The notes under the pieces were generated by a model that did no database searches, had not been told where the DNA came from, and saw nothing but the letters and a program-made list of their open reading frames with translations. A stretch of DNA of 64,000 nucleotides, taken from the NCBI GenBank assembly GCA_014529385.2, contig CM043945.1, forward strand, positions 146,423,741 through 146,487,740, in the 5' to 3' direction. Below, in pieces: positions 1 through 9,800 of the stretch. Each line of letters starts with the position of its first letter. Position 1 is the first letter of the stretch. A program made the position numbers and the translations under genes. Source of the DNA: Adiantum capillus-veneris. Its lineage: Eukaryota; Streptophyta; Polypodiopsida; Polypodiales; Pteridaceae.

Positions 1-350
1 ACAAGCGCTTCAATAAGAAATACCTTATTGGATGCCGATAAGAAATACCTTATTGGATGCCGATGGTTTCTCGAAGAAGTCATCAAGTGACTTCATCAAG
101 TCCTTTGTGGTCTTCATCTCCAAAACATTGAAGGCCACCGTTGATGCCAGGCTTAACCGGATTGTTCCCAGTGCCTTTCGATCAAGGACAATCCATGCTT
201 CATCTGCCATCGTTGCGGGCTTCTTTGCAAGACCGCCTAGTAGCAAATAGAGGGATCCTTCTGGTAGAGATAGTCTTCAATCTGCATCTTCCAATGTTGG
301 TAGTTTTTGTCATTGAACTTCTCAATCTTGAGCTTCACTTCCTCCCCCAT
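1..350 (-). pseudogene. Copia-A gag, N-terminal part (copy 1)
   Basis: Gag of a Ty1/copia retrotransposon, the protein that packages element RNA. The chosen ATG (348-350) starts MGEEVKLKIEKF, followed by the copia Gag signature NYQHWKMQIEDYLYQKD. The same N-terminus occurs in two other copies in the window. After YLYQKD this copy shifts frame near 245-255, and gag resumes in another frame with GGLAKKPATMADEAW and LDRKALGTIRLSLA. A 25-bp duplication at 13-62 breaks the frame again. The 5' LTR and primer site lie immediately to the right, so the element runs leftwards out of the window. Family assignment rests on the UBN2/copia Gag pattern; decay makes it a pseudogene. Confidence 0.85.
13..62. 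repeat. 25-bp tandem duplication in gag
   Basis: Two adjacent identical 25-bp copies (13-37 and 38-62), each beginning ATAAGAAATACC. The other gag copies in the window carry this segment once. Because 25 is not a multiple of three, it shifts the gag frame. Confidence 0.9.
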
Positions 351-409
351 AACTCCTACTCAATTCAAGGAATCCTTTCCTTGAGATAATTTAGCTACGA
401 GCAAACATT

Positions 410-421
410 GCTCTGATACCA
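410..421 (-). other. Primer binding site, initiator-Met tRNA type (Copia-A copy 1)
   Basis: On the minus strand the sequence is TGGTATCAGAGC, the standard plant copia primer site complementary to the 3' end of initiator methionine tRNA. It lies two bases inside the LTR edge at 424 and fixes the element as minus-strand, with its 5' LTR on the right. Confidence 0.9.
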
Positions 422-1207
422 GTTGTTAGGAAATAAGACGTAGCTAAATAGATAATTGAGTAGATTACTTAATGGAGAGAGATAGATTTACATACACGAT
501 ATTATAGAGTAGAGAGAGAGAGAGAGAGTATACACGATGTACATGGTTCACCCAATGTGTTCTACGTCCACGGGAAAGCAGCCACTCAATGGCTTTAGTA
601 CTTCAAAACAAGAAGTAGTTTACAAAGGGATTATACCCTTAATGGAGCTCCTGCCTTGCTTCACTCTCACCACCTCACACTCACCTTGTTGCATCAACCT
701 CACACTCTATGAAATGTTAAGTATGGAGCCTGATTTACCCTTGTAATTTTTTGTGGTAAAAGCGCACATTTGTAAGGCCCCCATTATGAGGAGAATCCAT
801 CGTGCGTGAAGGAAAGTCACTCACCGAAAACCAAAATTTTCAGGGACAAGAATCAGGGGCAACTTTAAAGGCCTCGGGGGCGGAGGCCCCCGAGACTTTT
901 TTTTCTCCGGAATATTCTTTTTCGCCGGAATATTATGGCCAGACGGCGGCCGGAAAGTGGTCGGAAAACAACCGGTCGGTTGGCCGGTGGCCGGTAGTCA
1001 ATGGCCGATGGCCGGTGTTCGGAAGTCAATGGCCGGTGGCCGGTGGTCGGAAGTCAATGGCCGGTGGCCGGTGGCCGAATTCAAAAGCGGACTTGTCTTC
1101 TCCAGAGCGGCCACACATGGGCGGATTGGAGGGTCCGATTTGGATTTATTCGCACAAGGGCGGCTACACATGGCTGTCTCTCATAAGAGAGGGCAGCCCT
1201 TTTGGCC

Positions 1208-1214
1208 TATAAAA
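1208..1214 (+). promoter_or_regulatory. TATA box of the solo LTR
   Basis: TATAAAA inside GGCCTATAAAAGGAGGCC, a block kept in most Copia-A LTRs here (plus at 37480, minus near 1570, 6385 and 41558). Its position about 200 bp before the (CT)n tract fits a U3 promoter. Confidence 0.65.
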
Positions 1215-1414
1215 GGAGGCCATTTCTACACACATTTCATAGTGTGAAGTTGATGCAACAAGGTGAGTGTGAGGTGGTGAGAGTGAAGCAAGGCGGGAGC
1301 TCCATTACGGGTATAATCCCTTTGTAAACTACTTCTTGTTTTGAAGTACTAAAGCCATTGAGTGGCTTCTTTCCCGTGGACGTAGCCCACATTGGGTGAA
1401 CCACGTATATCGTG

Positions 1415-1418
<4 letters not shown>

Positions 1419-1456
<38 letters not shown>
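1419..1456. repeat. (CT)n microsatellite in the LTR
   Basis: Uninterrupted CT dinucleotides within the 3' part of the solo LTR. The same position carries CT/GA tracts of different lengths in every Copia-A LTR in the window, so it is part of the element and length-variable. Confidence 0.95.
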
Positions 1457-1459
<3 letters not shown>

Positions 1460-1983
1460 CTATAATCTCGTGTATATAAATCTGTCTCTCTCCATTAAGT
1501 AATCTACTCAATTATCTAATTTAGCTACATCTTATTTCCTAACATGAAATGTGTGTAGAAATGGCCTCCTTTTATAGGCCAAAAGGGCTGTCCTCTCTCA
1601 TGAGAGGCAGCCATATGTAGCCGCCCTTATGTGAATAAGTCCAAAATGGACCCTCCAATCCGACCATGTGTGGCCGTCCTTGTGTAGACAAATCCGCTTT
1701 TGAATTCGACCACCGGACATTGACTTTCGACCACCGGCCAACCGACCGGTTGTTTTTCGACCACTTTCCGGTCGCTGTCCGGCCATAATATTCCGGCGAG
1801 GGAAAAAAAAAGTCTCGGGGGCCCCTAAAGTTGCCCCTGATTTTCGTCTGTGAAAATTTTGGTTTTCGGCGAGTGATTTTCCTTCACGCACAATGGCTTC
1901 TCCTCATAGTGGGGGCCTTACAAATGTGCGCTTTTACCACAAAAAATTACAAGGGTAAATCAGGCTCCATACTTAACACAAAC

Positions 1984-2440
1984 TTTGTCTACATGTCGAG
2001 AAGAACCAGGAGCACCATCAATCTAGACACATGTGCTCCATCATACAATGGCGTATCGGCTTCACTTTTTATATCATCATAGATAAGCCTTTCTGAATCC
2101 ATGATCGTCTCGATCATTTCATCAATCTCGGGCTTTTAAAAATTGCCTCGTTGGGAATGTGGTCTGCATGATCATCCCCCTAGCTGTCAGAGGCTACATC
2201 TTGTGGCCTCACATATGCTGCTTGACCAAAGCGCCTGCGAACACGTCTATTGGGTTGCAAGATTGCTTCCTGTTGGCTAGCGTTAGAGTCTAACGAGTTA
2301 TAATTGGCAACAACTCGATCTATAATAGATGGATCAAACTCGCCAAATTCGCGAACGTGCTACCAAGAAACGCATCTTGTCCGTCGCACAGCATGCTTGC
2401 ATTGATTACAAGGACATAAGATCCTCGTCACTACTCATAT
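1984..2440 (-). pseudogene. CACTA (En/Spm) tnp2-type transposase remnant
   Basis: Minus-strand translation gives ILCPCNQCKHAVRRTR, then HVREFGEFDPSIIDRVV, resembling the CPCxxC zinc motif of the transposase-associated domain at the start of plant tnp2 proteins. After two in-frame stops and a frameshift it resumes with MIETIMDSERLIYDDIK and TPLYDGAHVSRLMVLLVLL, which fits the following tnp2 segment (TPLY-x-G). The fragment ends where the Copia-A LTR (424-1978) begins, so that insertion may have cut it. Recognition is from remembered family patterns, not a search. The CACTA-like end at 4233-4379 may belong to the same element. Confidence 0.5.
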
Positions 2441-2483
2441 AGCATGGACATAAATTTAATCTTCTATTGGCATCCTCCGTCTT

Positions 2484-2486
<3 letters not shown>

Positions 2487-2557
<71 letters not shown>
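2487..2557. repeat. (CT)n microsatellite
   Basis: About 70 bp of uninterrupted CT dinucleotides. Confidence 0.97.
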
Positions 2558-2560
<3 letters not shown>

Positions 2561-3144
2561 CACATTGTAAACTACCTCACATTCTCTAGTCATGTCCAAT
2601 CCTCGCACACCTCAGTCTAGGGATGCACGAAGATCAAAACCACCGGGTTATAATCTCGTCTTTATTGGTCAATGTCTATATTTGTTGATACACGAAATCT
2701 ACACACCCACGTCTACATGATAGTGCATGTAGTGGACAAAACCCCTTTGCCTCTTCTCTAGCTGTAGCATTTCACAGCATCTTAATATCTTTTCACAGTA
2801 GATCTTTGTCTGTAGCATGCAGGTACGCCATTCTTGCACTGTAGCTTATGCCTACTCAATGCACTTAATTCTTACTCTAGATTTGACGGGCTGTGCAGTG
2901 TGTGTGTGTGTGTGTGACACTTGGAATAGTCATCTTGCATCATTAATTTCAGTGTAGGCTCAATTTTCTCTTCCATTGGCTGATCATGACGGCTTATTGT
3001 ATGGCAGCAGCAGTCGAACATGCAGGTGGAATTGTTGGTCTGCATGGACTGTCGAGGTTGTGAGCGCAGGAAATTTTCTCATGTGCAAAAACGGAGTCTT
3101 TTTTAGTGTTTTTCATATGACCAAGTGTTTTTCATACAATGTTT
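2558..3144. other. No gene recognised
   Basis: Unique-looking sequence with a short (GT)n run near 2897-2916. No coding frame of note on either strand. It could be CACTA non-coding sequence if the remnants at 1984-2440 and 4233-4379 are one element. Confidence 0.5.
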
Positions 3145-3320
3145 AACATCATGAGCTTTTGCTTGAGAGGCACTCCATACCTAGCTACGTACGATTGGGG
3201 ATAGGGGACCACAGGGCCAGCGGTCCCCTGTCCCCAATCGTACCTAGCCCGATGGTCCCTTGTCCCCGAATCATACCTAGCTAGGTATGCAGTGCCTCCC
3301 TCAGAGAAGCTCATGACGTT
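3145..3320. mobile_element. MITE-like foldback element
   Basis: About 176 bp with roughly 43-bp imperfect terminal inverted repeats: AACATCATGAGCTTTTGC on the left is mirrored by GAAGCTCATGACGTT on the right, and CACTCCATACCTAGCTA by TAGCTAGGTATGCAGTG. The interior contains further inverted words (ATTGGGGATAGGGGACC against GGTCCCCTGTCCCCAAT). No ORF. I could not fix a target duplication, so the superfamily is open. Confidence 0.7.
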
Positions 3321-3479
3321 AGAGGTAAGTCACAATTAGTTCTAGTTCACGCATGACCATGCAGCATGGGACATAGTATTCATTGCATGATATCCTTAAT
3401 CCCAACTATTTCTCTAATCGCCATCATTAAGCCAATCTTTAAGGTTTATTTTGGGCATTAAGGTTTATTTTGGGCAAAG

Positions 3480-3794
3480 CTCACCTTCATTGACATGCAC
3501 TAAAATCTAACCTAAATCTAAAAAAAGCTAGTCCATCAAACATAAATCTAGATCTAATTTAATCTTAAACTCAAAATAAACCTAAATCTAATCTAATCTA
3601 ACGTCAATCTAAATCTAACGTGAATAAACCTAAATCTAATCTTACGTAAATCTAACTCAAAATAAACCTAAATCTAATCTAATCTATCCTAAATAAACTT
3701 AAATCTAATCTAACATAAATCTAAATTGAACATAATCTTTAACTCAACATAAACATAAATCTAAATGTAATCTAGCGTAATCTAATTTAAATTT

Positions 3795-3797
<3 letters not shown>
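3480..3797. repeat. AT-rich degenerate repeat, CTAAATCTAA words
   Basis: Imperfect repetition of words such as AACCTAAATCTAATCT. The same words recur in reverse complement at 4380-4627, so the two stretches form a loose inverted repeat around the microsatellite and CACTA-like block. The words resemble a degenerate plant telomere unit (CCCTAAA), but the exact unit does not occur in tandem. Confidence 0.75.
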
Positions 3798-3848
<51 letters not shown>

Positions 3849-3907
3849 CTCTCTCTCTCTCTTCCTCTCTCAATGTGTGTGTGTGTGTGTTTTTTGTTTA
3901 TGCATGT

Positions 3908-3950
<43 letters not shown>

Positions 3951-4070
3951 AACACAATGTGTATGTGTGAGAGAGAGAGAAAGATAGAGAGGGAGAGAGA
4001 GAGAGAGAAAGAGGGGAAGGGAACATGAGAGAGAGGAGAGGGAAGGAGCATACCTGGCTCTCCTTCCTCT

Positions 4071-4119
<49 letters not shown>
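3798..4119. repeat. Cluster of CT, GA and GT microsatellites
   Basis: (CT)n at 3798-3871 and 3909-3947, GA-rich 3968-4040, (GT)n at 4075-4119. Any reading frame through it encodes only SLSLSL, RERERE or THTHTH runs and is not a gene. Confidence 0.95.
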
Positions 4120-4120
<1 letters not shown>

Positions 4121-4232
4121 AGAAGAAAGAGAGAGAAAGGGAGAGCACGGGTTACCTCTTTGCTTGCTTGAGTGCCAAAAACTAAAATCTGAGATCTGAG
4201 TTTTTGGGCACTCTCGATTTATTTTTTACCCC

Positions 4233-4379
4233 TGTCGACGTTGCTATGGGCGTCGCTATGAGCGTCGCTATGCTACAAATAAACTAGCGACGCTCATAGC
4301 AACGCCCATAGCACCATGAACTTTCACTTTTAAGCGTCGCACTACGAGCGTCGCTAATGTGAAGTACCTCTTGTAGTAA
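4233..4379 (-). mobile_element. CACTA-like terminal/subterminal block
   Basis: Repeats of AGCGACGC and GCTATGAGCGTCGC in both orientations (left arm about 4241-4272, right arm 4287-4313), ending on the right with CTCTTGTAGTA. On the minus strand that edge reads TACTACAAGAG, close to the CACTACAAGAA terminus of plant CACTA transposons, whose subterminal repeats often have this AGCGACG character. It would be the 5' end of a minus-strand element, matching the strand of the tnp2 remnant at 1984-2440. The other terminus was not found. Confidence 0.45.
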
Positions 4380-4627
4380 TAAGATTAGATTTAAAATTAG
4401 GACAAGATTTAAGATTAGCTAGCTATGTTAGATTTAAGTTAAATTACATTTAGGTTTAGGATTTAAGATTGGATTAGATTTAGGCTTATGTTGAGTTTAA
4501 GATTAGATTAGATTTAGATTTAAGATTAAGATAAGATTTAAGATTAGCTACATTAAACTTAGATTTAAATTAGATTACATTTAGGTTTAAGTTAGATTTA
4601 AGATTAGATTAGATTTAGGTTTATTTT
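4380..4627. repeat. AT-rich degenerate repeat, inverse of 3480-3797
   Basis: Repetition of AAGATTAGATTTAAGATTAG words, the reverse complement of those at 3480-3797. It stops at about 4627, where the Copia-A coding sequence begins without its 3' half, so this is a truncation or rearrangement junction. Confidence 0.75.
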
Positions 4628-4639
4628 TTAAATTTTACC

Positions 4640-5230
4640 CTCTTTTGTTTACCATAAACACAATCTTCACAGAACTCTAAGTCCACTTCTTTCAAACATG
4701 ATAGAAGCTTCATTGTTTGAAGGATTTGCATTCCTTTGGCACTCATATGCCCAAGCCGATAGTCACACTGCACTGTCAACTTCTGTAGCTATTGCACAAG
4801 TTGAAGATTGCATGCTAGCAGTACACAAGTAAAGTGTACCGACCTTTTCTCCCTCGGCAACCACCAAAGACCCCTTTGAGATCTTCCATCGTTTTCTTTC
4901 GAATGCAATGCTGTGACCTTCATCATCCAGTTGTCTTGTAGAGATCAAATTTTTGCAAAGAGAAGGAGCATGCCTAACATCTTTAAGCTTCCATTATTTT
5001 CGTTAGCAATTTTGACACAAACTGTACCTTTGCCGACAATTTCACAAGCTTCATCATCTCCCAAGTATACATACCCAAAATTACCTTTGGTGTAATCATG
5101 GAAAGGTTGCTTGTGTGGTGTCGCATGGAATGAAGCCCCAAAATCTACTATCCAGGAATTAAACACATTGTCTAATGAGAGAATTAGAGCATCTTTCTCT
5201 ACTTTACCTGCCACATTGGCCTCCAATGTT
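4640..5230 (-). pseudogene. Copia-A protease and GAG-pre-integrase region (copy 2)
   Basis: Protease block: SWIVDFGASFHATPH, where the expected catalytic D-S-G reads D-F-G, then FGYVYLGDDEACEIVGKG and NGSLKMLGM. Next comes MISTRQLDDEGHSI and, further on, the pre-integrase zinc-type ending HMSAKGMQ...LEFCEDCVYGKQKR (about 4640-4745). That order (protease, then GAG-pre-integrase) is usual in copia Pol. The frame is broken several times and the changed catalytic residue argues against activity. Confidence 0.75.
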
Positions 5231-6013
5231 GACTTGTTTTCTTGAGACTCCGACTCCTTCTTCTTCTTGGACCAGCAATCCTTCTTGACATGGCCCTTCT
5301 TACCGTAGTTACAACATTCAAAAACTTACTTTGTGCGTGACTTACTCCGTCTTGAGCAATCACGACCCTGCTGGTTTTTGAACCTCTCCTTAGGCCTTCC
5401 TCTTATTTTCACTAATGGTGCAGCACTTGATGATTCTCCTGTGCTTCTCCTTTGCATTTTCTCACTTAGGAGAACACCCACAACATCATCAAAATTAAGA
5501 GTATTTGTGCCAAAAATAGAATTCTTACAGCCATCACAAGGCTATCCTAATTATCCGTAGAGAAGATAGTATAAGGAGACCTTGCACTTCATCATAGAAA
5601 TTTATTTTCACCGATCTAAGCTGACCTATGTTGGTGTTAAAGTCATTTATGTGTTCTACAACTGAAGCATTCTCTACCATTTCTAGATTGAACAAGTGCT
5701 TCATGAGAAATACCTTACTGGATGCCGATGGTTTCTCATAGAAGTTGTCAAGTGACTTCATCAAGTCCTTCGTGGTCTTCATCTCCAAAACGTTGAAGGC
5801 CACCATTGATGCCAAGCTTAGCTGGATTGTTCCCAGTGCCTTTCAATCAAGGACAATCCATGCTTCATCTGCCATCATTGTGGGCTTCTTTGCAAGAATT
5901 CCTAGTCGCAAATAGAGGTCATTCTGGTAGAGATAGTCTTCAATCTGCATCTTCCAATGTTGGTAGTTTTTGTCACTGAACTTCTTGATCTTGAGCTTCC
6001 CTTCCTCCGCCAT
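5231..6013 (-). pseudogene. Copia-A gag (copy 2)
   Basis: Starts at the ATG 6011-6013 with MAEEGKLKIKKF, then NYQHWKMQIEDYLYQ. A CGA-to-TGA stop interrupts the segment after EAWIVLD, and the frame changes near 5555, where ILSSL should continue into SDRW. A zinc knuckle at about 5265-5310 reads GKKGHVKKDC with the second Cys replaced (CCNYG instead of CxxC). The gene is downstream of the primer site at 6073. Confidence 0.8.
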
Positions 6014-6072
6014 TACTCCCACTCAATTCAAGGAATCCTTTCCTTGAAATAATTTAGATACGAGCAAACCTT

Positions 6073-6084
6073 GCTTTGATACCA
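6073..6084 (-). other. Primer binding site, initiator-Met tRNA type (Copia-A copy 2)
   Basis: Minus strand TGGTATCAAAGC, two bases from the LTR edge at 6087. One base differs from the usual TGGTATCAGAGC. Confidence 0.85.
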
Positions 6085-6086
6085 GT

Positions 6087-6825
6087 TGTTAAGAAATATG
6101 ACGTAGCTAAGTAGATAATTGAGTAGACTTAATAGATATAATTTACACACACAAGAGATTATAGAGTAGAGAGAGAGAGAGTACACACAATATACTTGTT
6201 TTACCCAATGTGGGCTACATCCATGAGAAAGAAGCCACTTAATGGCTTTAGTACTTCAAACAAGAAGTAGGTTACAAAGGGATTATACCCTTAATAGAGC
6301 TCCTGCCTTGCTTCACTCTCACCATCTCACACCCACCTTGTTGCATCAACTTCACACTATGTAATGTGTGTGGAAATGGCCTCCTTTTATAGGACAAAAA
6401 GGAGAGAGGTAGCCATGTGTAGCCGCTCTTGTGTAGATAAGCCCAAATCGGACCCTCCAATCCATCCATGTGTGGCCACCCTTGAGAAGACAAGTCCTCC
6501 TTTGAAATGGTCCATCGGCCATTGAATTCGCCCACCAGTCCCCCACTGGCCATTGACTTCCGATCATCGGCTACCGGCCATTGACTACCGGCCCACCGGC
6601 CAAACGACTGCCATTTTTTGACCACTTTTCGAGCGCCATCCGGCCGTAATATTCCAACGACATTGAATATTTTGCCATTAAAGTTTTGGTTTCTGACAAG
6701 TGATTTTGTTTTTTGGCGAGTGATTTTTCTTCACGCACGATGGATTCTCCTCCTAAGGGGGCCTTACAAATGTGCGTTTTTTATACAAAATTTTTCAAGG
6801 GGTAAATCAGGCTCCATACTTAACA
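6087..6825 (-). mobile_element. Copia-A 5' LTR (copy 2)
   Basis: 739 bp, from TGTTAAGAAATATGACG to GGCTCCATACTTAACA. Contains a short (GA)n and a minus-strand TATAAAAGGAGGCC block near 6375-6390. No nested LTR here, unlike copies 1 and 3. Confidence 0.9.
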
Positions 6826-9800
6826 CTTTTCAAGGTCCCAATGATAAGAAACTGGTGTTTGTGATGCCCTTAACTGTTGAGCCAATTACCAATAGCCATG
6901 AAACTTTCATGACCATCTGTTTCCATCTTATCATTGTGGCATTGCACAACCACCAGTTTCTTGTCTCACTGGGCTTTTCAAGGTCCCAATGATAAGAAAC
7001 TGGTGTTTGTGGTACCCTTGACTGTTGAGACGATTACCAGTAGCCATGAAAGTTTAATTTTTGTGGCCATTTTTCCTCGTCTTGGGGGTGTGGCGTTGCA
7101 CAAAAATCATATTTTTTTTATTGGGCTCACAAAGGGCTAAACGATAAAAAATTGTCGTTCGTGACATCCCTGACCATCTAGTAGGTGAGAAATTGCCATG
7201 AAACTTTTTAGGAATGAGGAATTTGGTGCTTTCCCTACCTTTACAAAGTCTTATGGTCATCTGTTGTTTCCATCTTGTTGGTGTGGCATTGCACAACTAC
7301 CAATTTTTTTCCATTGGGCTCGCCAAGGGCCCAACGGAAAAAAAATGGCATTCATGGCATCCTTGACTATAGAGACAGTTAGTGATGGTTGTTGAAATTT
7401 ATAAGAGCAAGGATAAGGGTAATTTCCTAGCCTTTACAAAGCTTCATGTCTATTCATCATCGTCTCATCAGTGTGGTATTGCACAAACACCAATTTTTTT
7501 CCATTGGGCTCACCAAGAGAGCAATGACAAAAAAATTGGCATTTGTGTCATCTTTGACCCTTGAGATAGTTAGCGATGGCCATGAAAATTTGTAAGGGTG
7601 GGGAGTAGGCTTTTTACCCAACCCCTATAAAATTTCATGGCCATTGGTTGCCCTCTTGATGGTCATGCACTACACAGGCACCAATTTTTCTCCATTGGAC
7701 TCTCCAAGGACCCAATGGAAAAAAAATGGCTTTTGTGTTGCCCTATCCTATCAAGACAATTAGATATGGCCACTAAACTTTGCAATAGTAAGGCATAGAT
7801 TGATTTTCTTGCTCCTATAAAGTAACATGGCCATTGGTTTTCGACTCGATAGTGAGGCGCTTGCCAAGAACCCAACCGCAAAAAATTTATGTTTAAGGTG
7901 CCACTAACTATCAGACAGCTATATCGATGGCAATAAAACTTTGAAGAGATAGGGAATAGGGTGCTTTCCCTTCCCTTGTAAAGTTTCATGTCCATTCATT
8001 GCCAACTCATCAATGTGGCGCTACACAATTGCCATTTTTTTGACATTGGGCTTACTAAGGGTCGAACATTAAAAAAATGGTATTTGTGTTGTCCTTGACT
8101 GTCCAGATGGCTAGAAATCGCCATGAAACTTTGCAAAGGTAAGGAGTAGGTTTCTTCGCACTACCATGCAAATTTCCATAGCCATCCATTGTCATCTCGT
8201 TGGTGTGGAATTGCGCAATCGCTAATTTTTTTCCATTAGGATCGCCAAGGACGCAATGATAAATAATTCAATTTTGTGGCACCGATGACCGTCGAGATGG
8301 TTAACGATAGCCATGAGACTTTTTAGGGACAAGAACTAGGGTGATCTCCCCACCTACACAAAGCTGGCCATCCATCCTTGTCTCATCACTGTGGCATTGC
8401 ACAAATGCCAATTTTTTGGCATTAGGCTGGCCAAGGGTCCAACGACAGAAAATCGGTCTTTGTGTCGCCATTGACCATCCAGATGGTTAGCGATGGCCAT
8501 GAAACTTTGCAAGGGTGGGGAATAGGGTTCTTTCCATGCCATTTGAAAGTCTCATGGCCATAAGTTTTTGGCTTGATGGTCAGGTGTTACACAACCAACA
8601 ATTTTTATCCATTTGGCTCTACGAGAACCCAATAGCAAAAAATTAGAGTTTGTGCCATCCCAAACTATCACGACAATTAGTGATGGCCATGATACTTTGT
8701 AGGGGTAGAGAATAGGGTGCTTTCTTTGCCCCTATATAGTTTCATGGTCATCTTTTCCATCCCAATGGTCAAGTATTGCACAACCAGCTGCCAACTTTTC
8801 ACCATTGGGTTCTTCAACGATAAAAAAATTGGCAATCATGGAGTTCTTGACTGTTGAGACAATTAGCAATGGCCATGAAACTTTTCATGGGTGGGGTTTA
8901 TAGTTCTTTCTCCACTCCTAAACAGTTTGATGGCCATCTATTTCCATCTCATCGGTTTGGCACTGCTTAAACACCATTTTTTTCCCATTGGGCTCCAACG
9001 ACCAAAAATTGGTGTTTGTGCCATCCCTGATGCTTGAGACGGTTAGTGGTGGCCACAAAGTTTCTTAGGTAGGGTGCTTTTTCCACCCTTGAAAAATTTC
9101 ATGGCCATCCCTTGTCGTCTTGATGGCTAGGCATTGCACAACGACAAATTTCTCACCATTGGGCTCGCCAAGGGCCCCACAATATAAAAATTGGCTTTTG
9201 TGGCCCCCCTGCCTATTGAGAGAGTTAGTGGTGCCCATGAAGCTTAGCATTGGTGAGGTGTAGGGCGCTTAACCAATCCCTACAAAGTTTCATGGCCATC
9301 GGTTGCTATCTTGATAGTAAGGCACTTCACAACCACCAATTTTTTTCCATTGGTCTTGCCAAGGGCCCAACAATAATAAAAAAATGTTCAAGGCATCCCT
9401 TACTATCGAGGCAGTTAGATATTTCCTTGAAATTCTTTAAGGACAAGGAATAGGATTCTTTTACTATCCTTGCAAAGTTTCATGGCCATCCATTGAACAA
9501 CTGCAATTTTTTTGCCATTGGGCTCTCCAAGGGCTCAATGGGAAAAAAAAAAAATGGCATTCATGTCACCTTTGACTATCAAGATGGCTCTAGCGATAGC
9601 CATGAAACTTTTTTTGGGCAAGGAGTAGGTGCTTTGCATGCCTACTTCCTACCCCGTTTTTGCTAAGTAGGATGCTTTTCCCACCCTTTCATATCCATCC
9701 ATTGCATCTCATCAGTGTGGCATTGCACAACCGCCAATTTTTTGCCATTGGGCTCACTAAGGGCCCAACGGCAAAAACAATGGCGTTTGTGGTGCCCTTG

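Larger units (their letters stand above)
715..1544 (+). mobile_element. Solo Copia-A LTR, antiparallel insertion in an LTR of its own family
   Basis: Starts TGTTAAGTATGGAGCC and ends TATTTCCTAACA, i.e. a Copia-A LTR in plus orientation, 830 bp, with no internal region. It is flanked by an exact 5-bp target duplication TGAAA (710-714 and 1545-1549), which shows insertion followed by LTR-LTR recombination to a solo LTR. The host sequence is the minus-oriented LTR 424-1978, so the two form a large inverted repeat. The LTR includes a GC-rich stretch of repeated GGCCGGTGGCCGG words at about 960-1080. Confidence 0.92.
424..1978 (-). mobile_element. Copia-A 5' LTR (copy 1), interrupted by a solo LTR
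   Basis: Read on the plus strand the LTR starts TGTTAGGAAATAAGACG at 424 and ends GGCTCCATACTTAACA at 1978, the same ends as the other Copia-A LTRs. Parts 424-714 and 1550-1978 make one LTR of about 720 bp; the middle is a foreign solo LTR at 715-1544. It contains a (GA)n tract and, on the minus strand, a TATAAAAGGAGGCC promoter block near 1560-1580. Only this 5' end of the element is inside the window. Confidence 0.9.
4628..6825 (-). mobile_element. Copia-A copy 2, 3'-truncated
   Basis: Minus-strand element with 5' LTR 6087-6825, primer site 6073-6084, gag, protease and the start of the GAG-pre-integrase domain. It then stops at about 4627 in AT-rich repeats, so most of integrase, all of reverse transcriptase and RNase H, and the 3' LTR are missing. 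The base after the LTR begins CTTTT (6826-6830), a plausible target duplication, because the satellite unit it entered contains CTTTTCAAGG at the equivalent place (about 6974). Confidence 0.85.

Noticed and set aside
802-1247. Gly/Trp/Arg-rich frames in the LTR
   Set aside because: They derive from the GGCCGGTGGCCGG repeats of the Copia-A LTR and recur in each LTR copy.
3839-4148. Open frames encoding Ser-Leu, Arg-Glu or Thr-His runs
   Set aside because: Direct translation of CT, GA and GT microsatellites.
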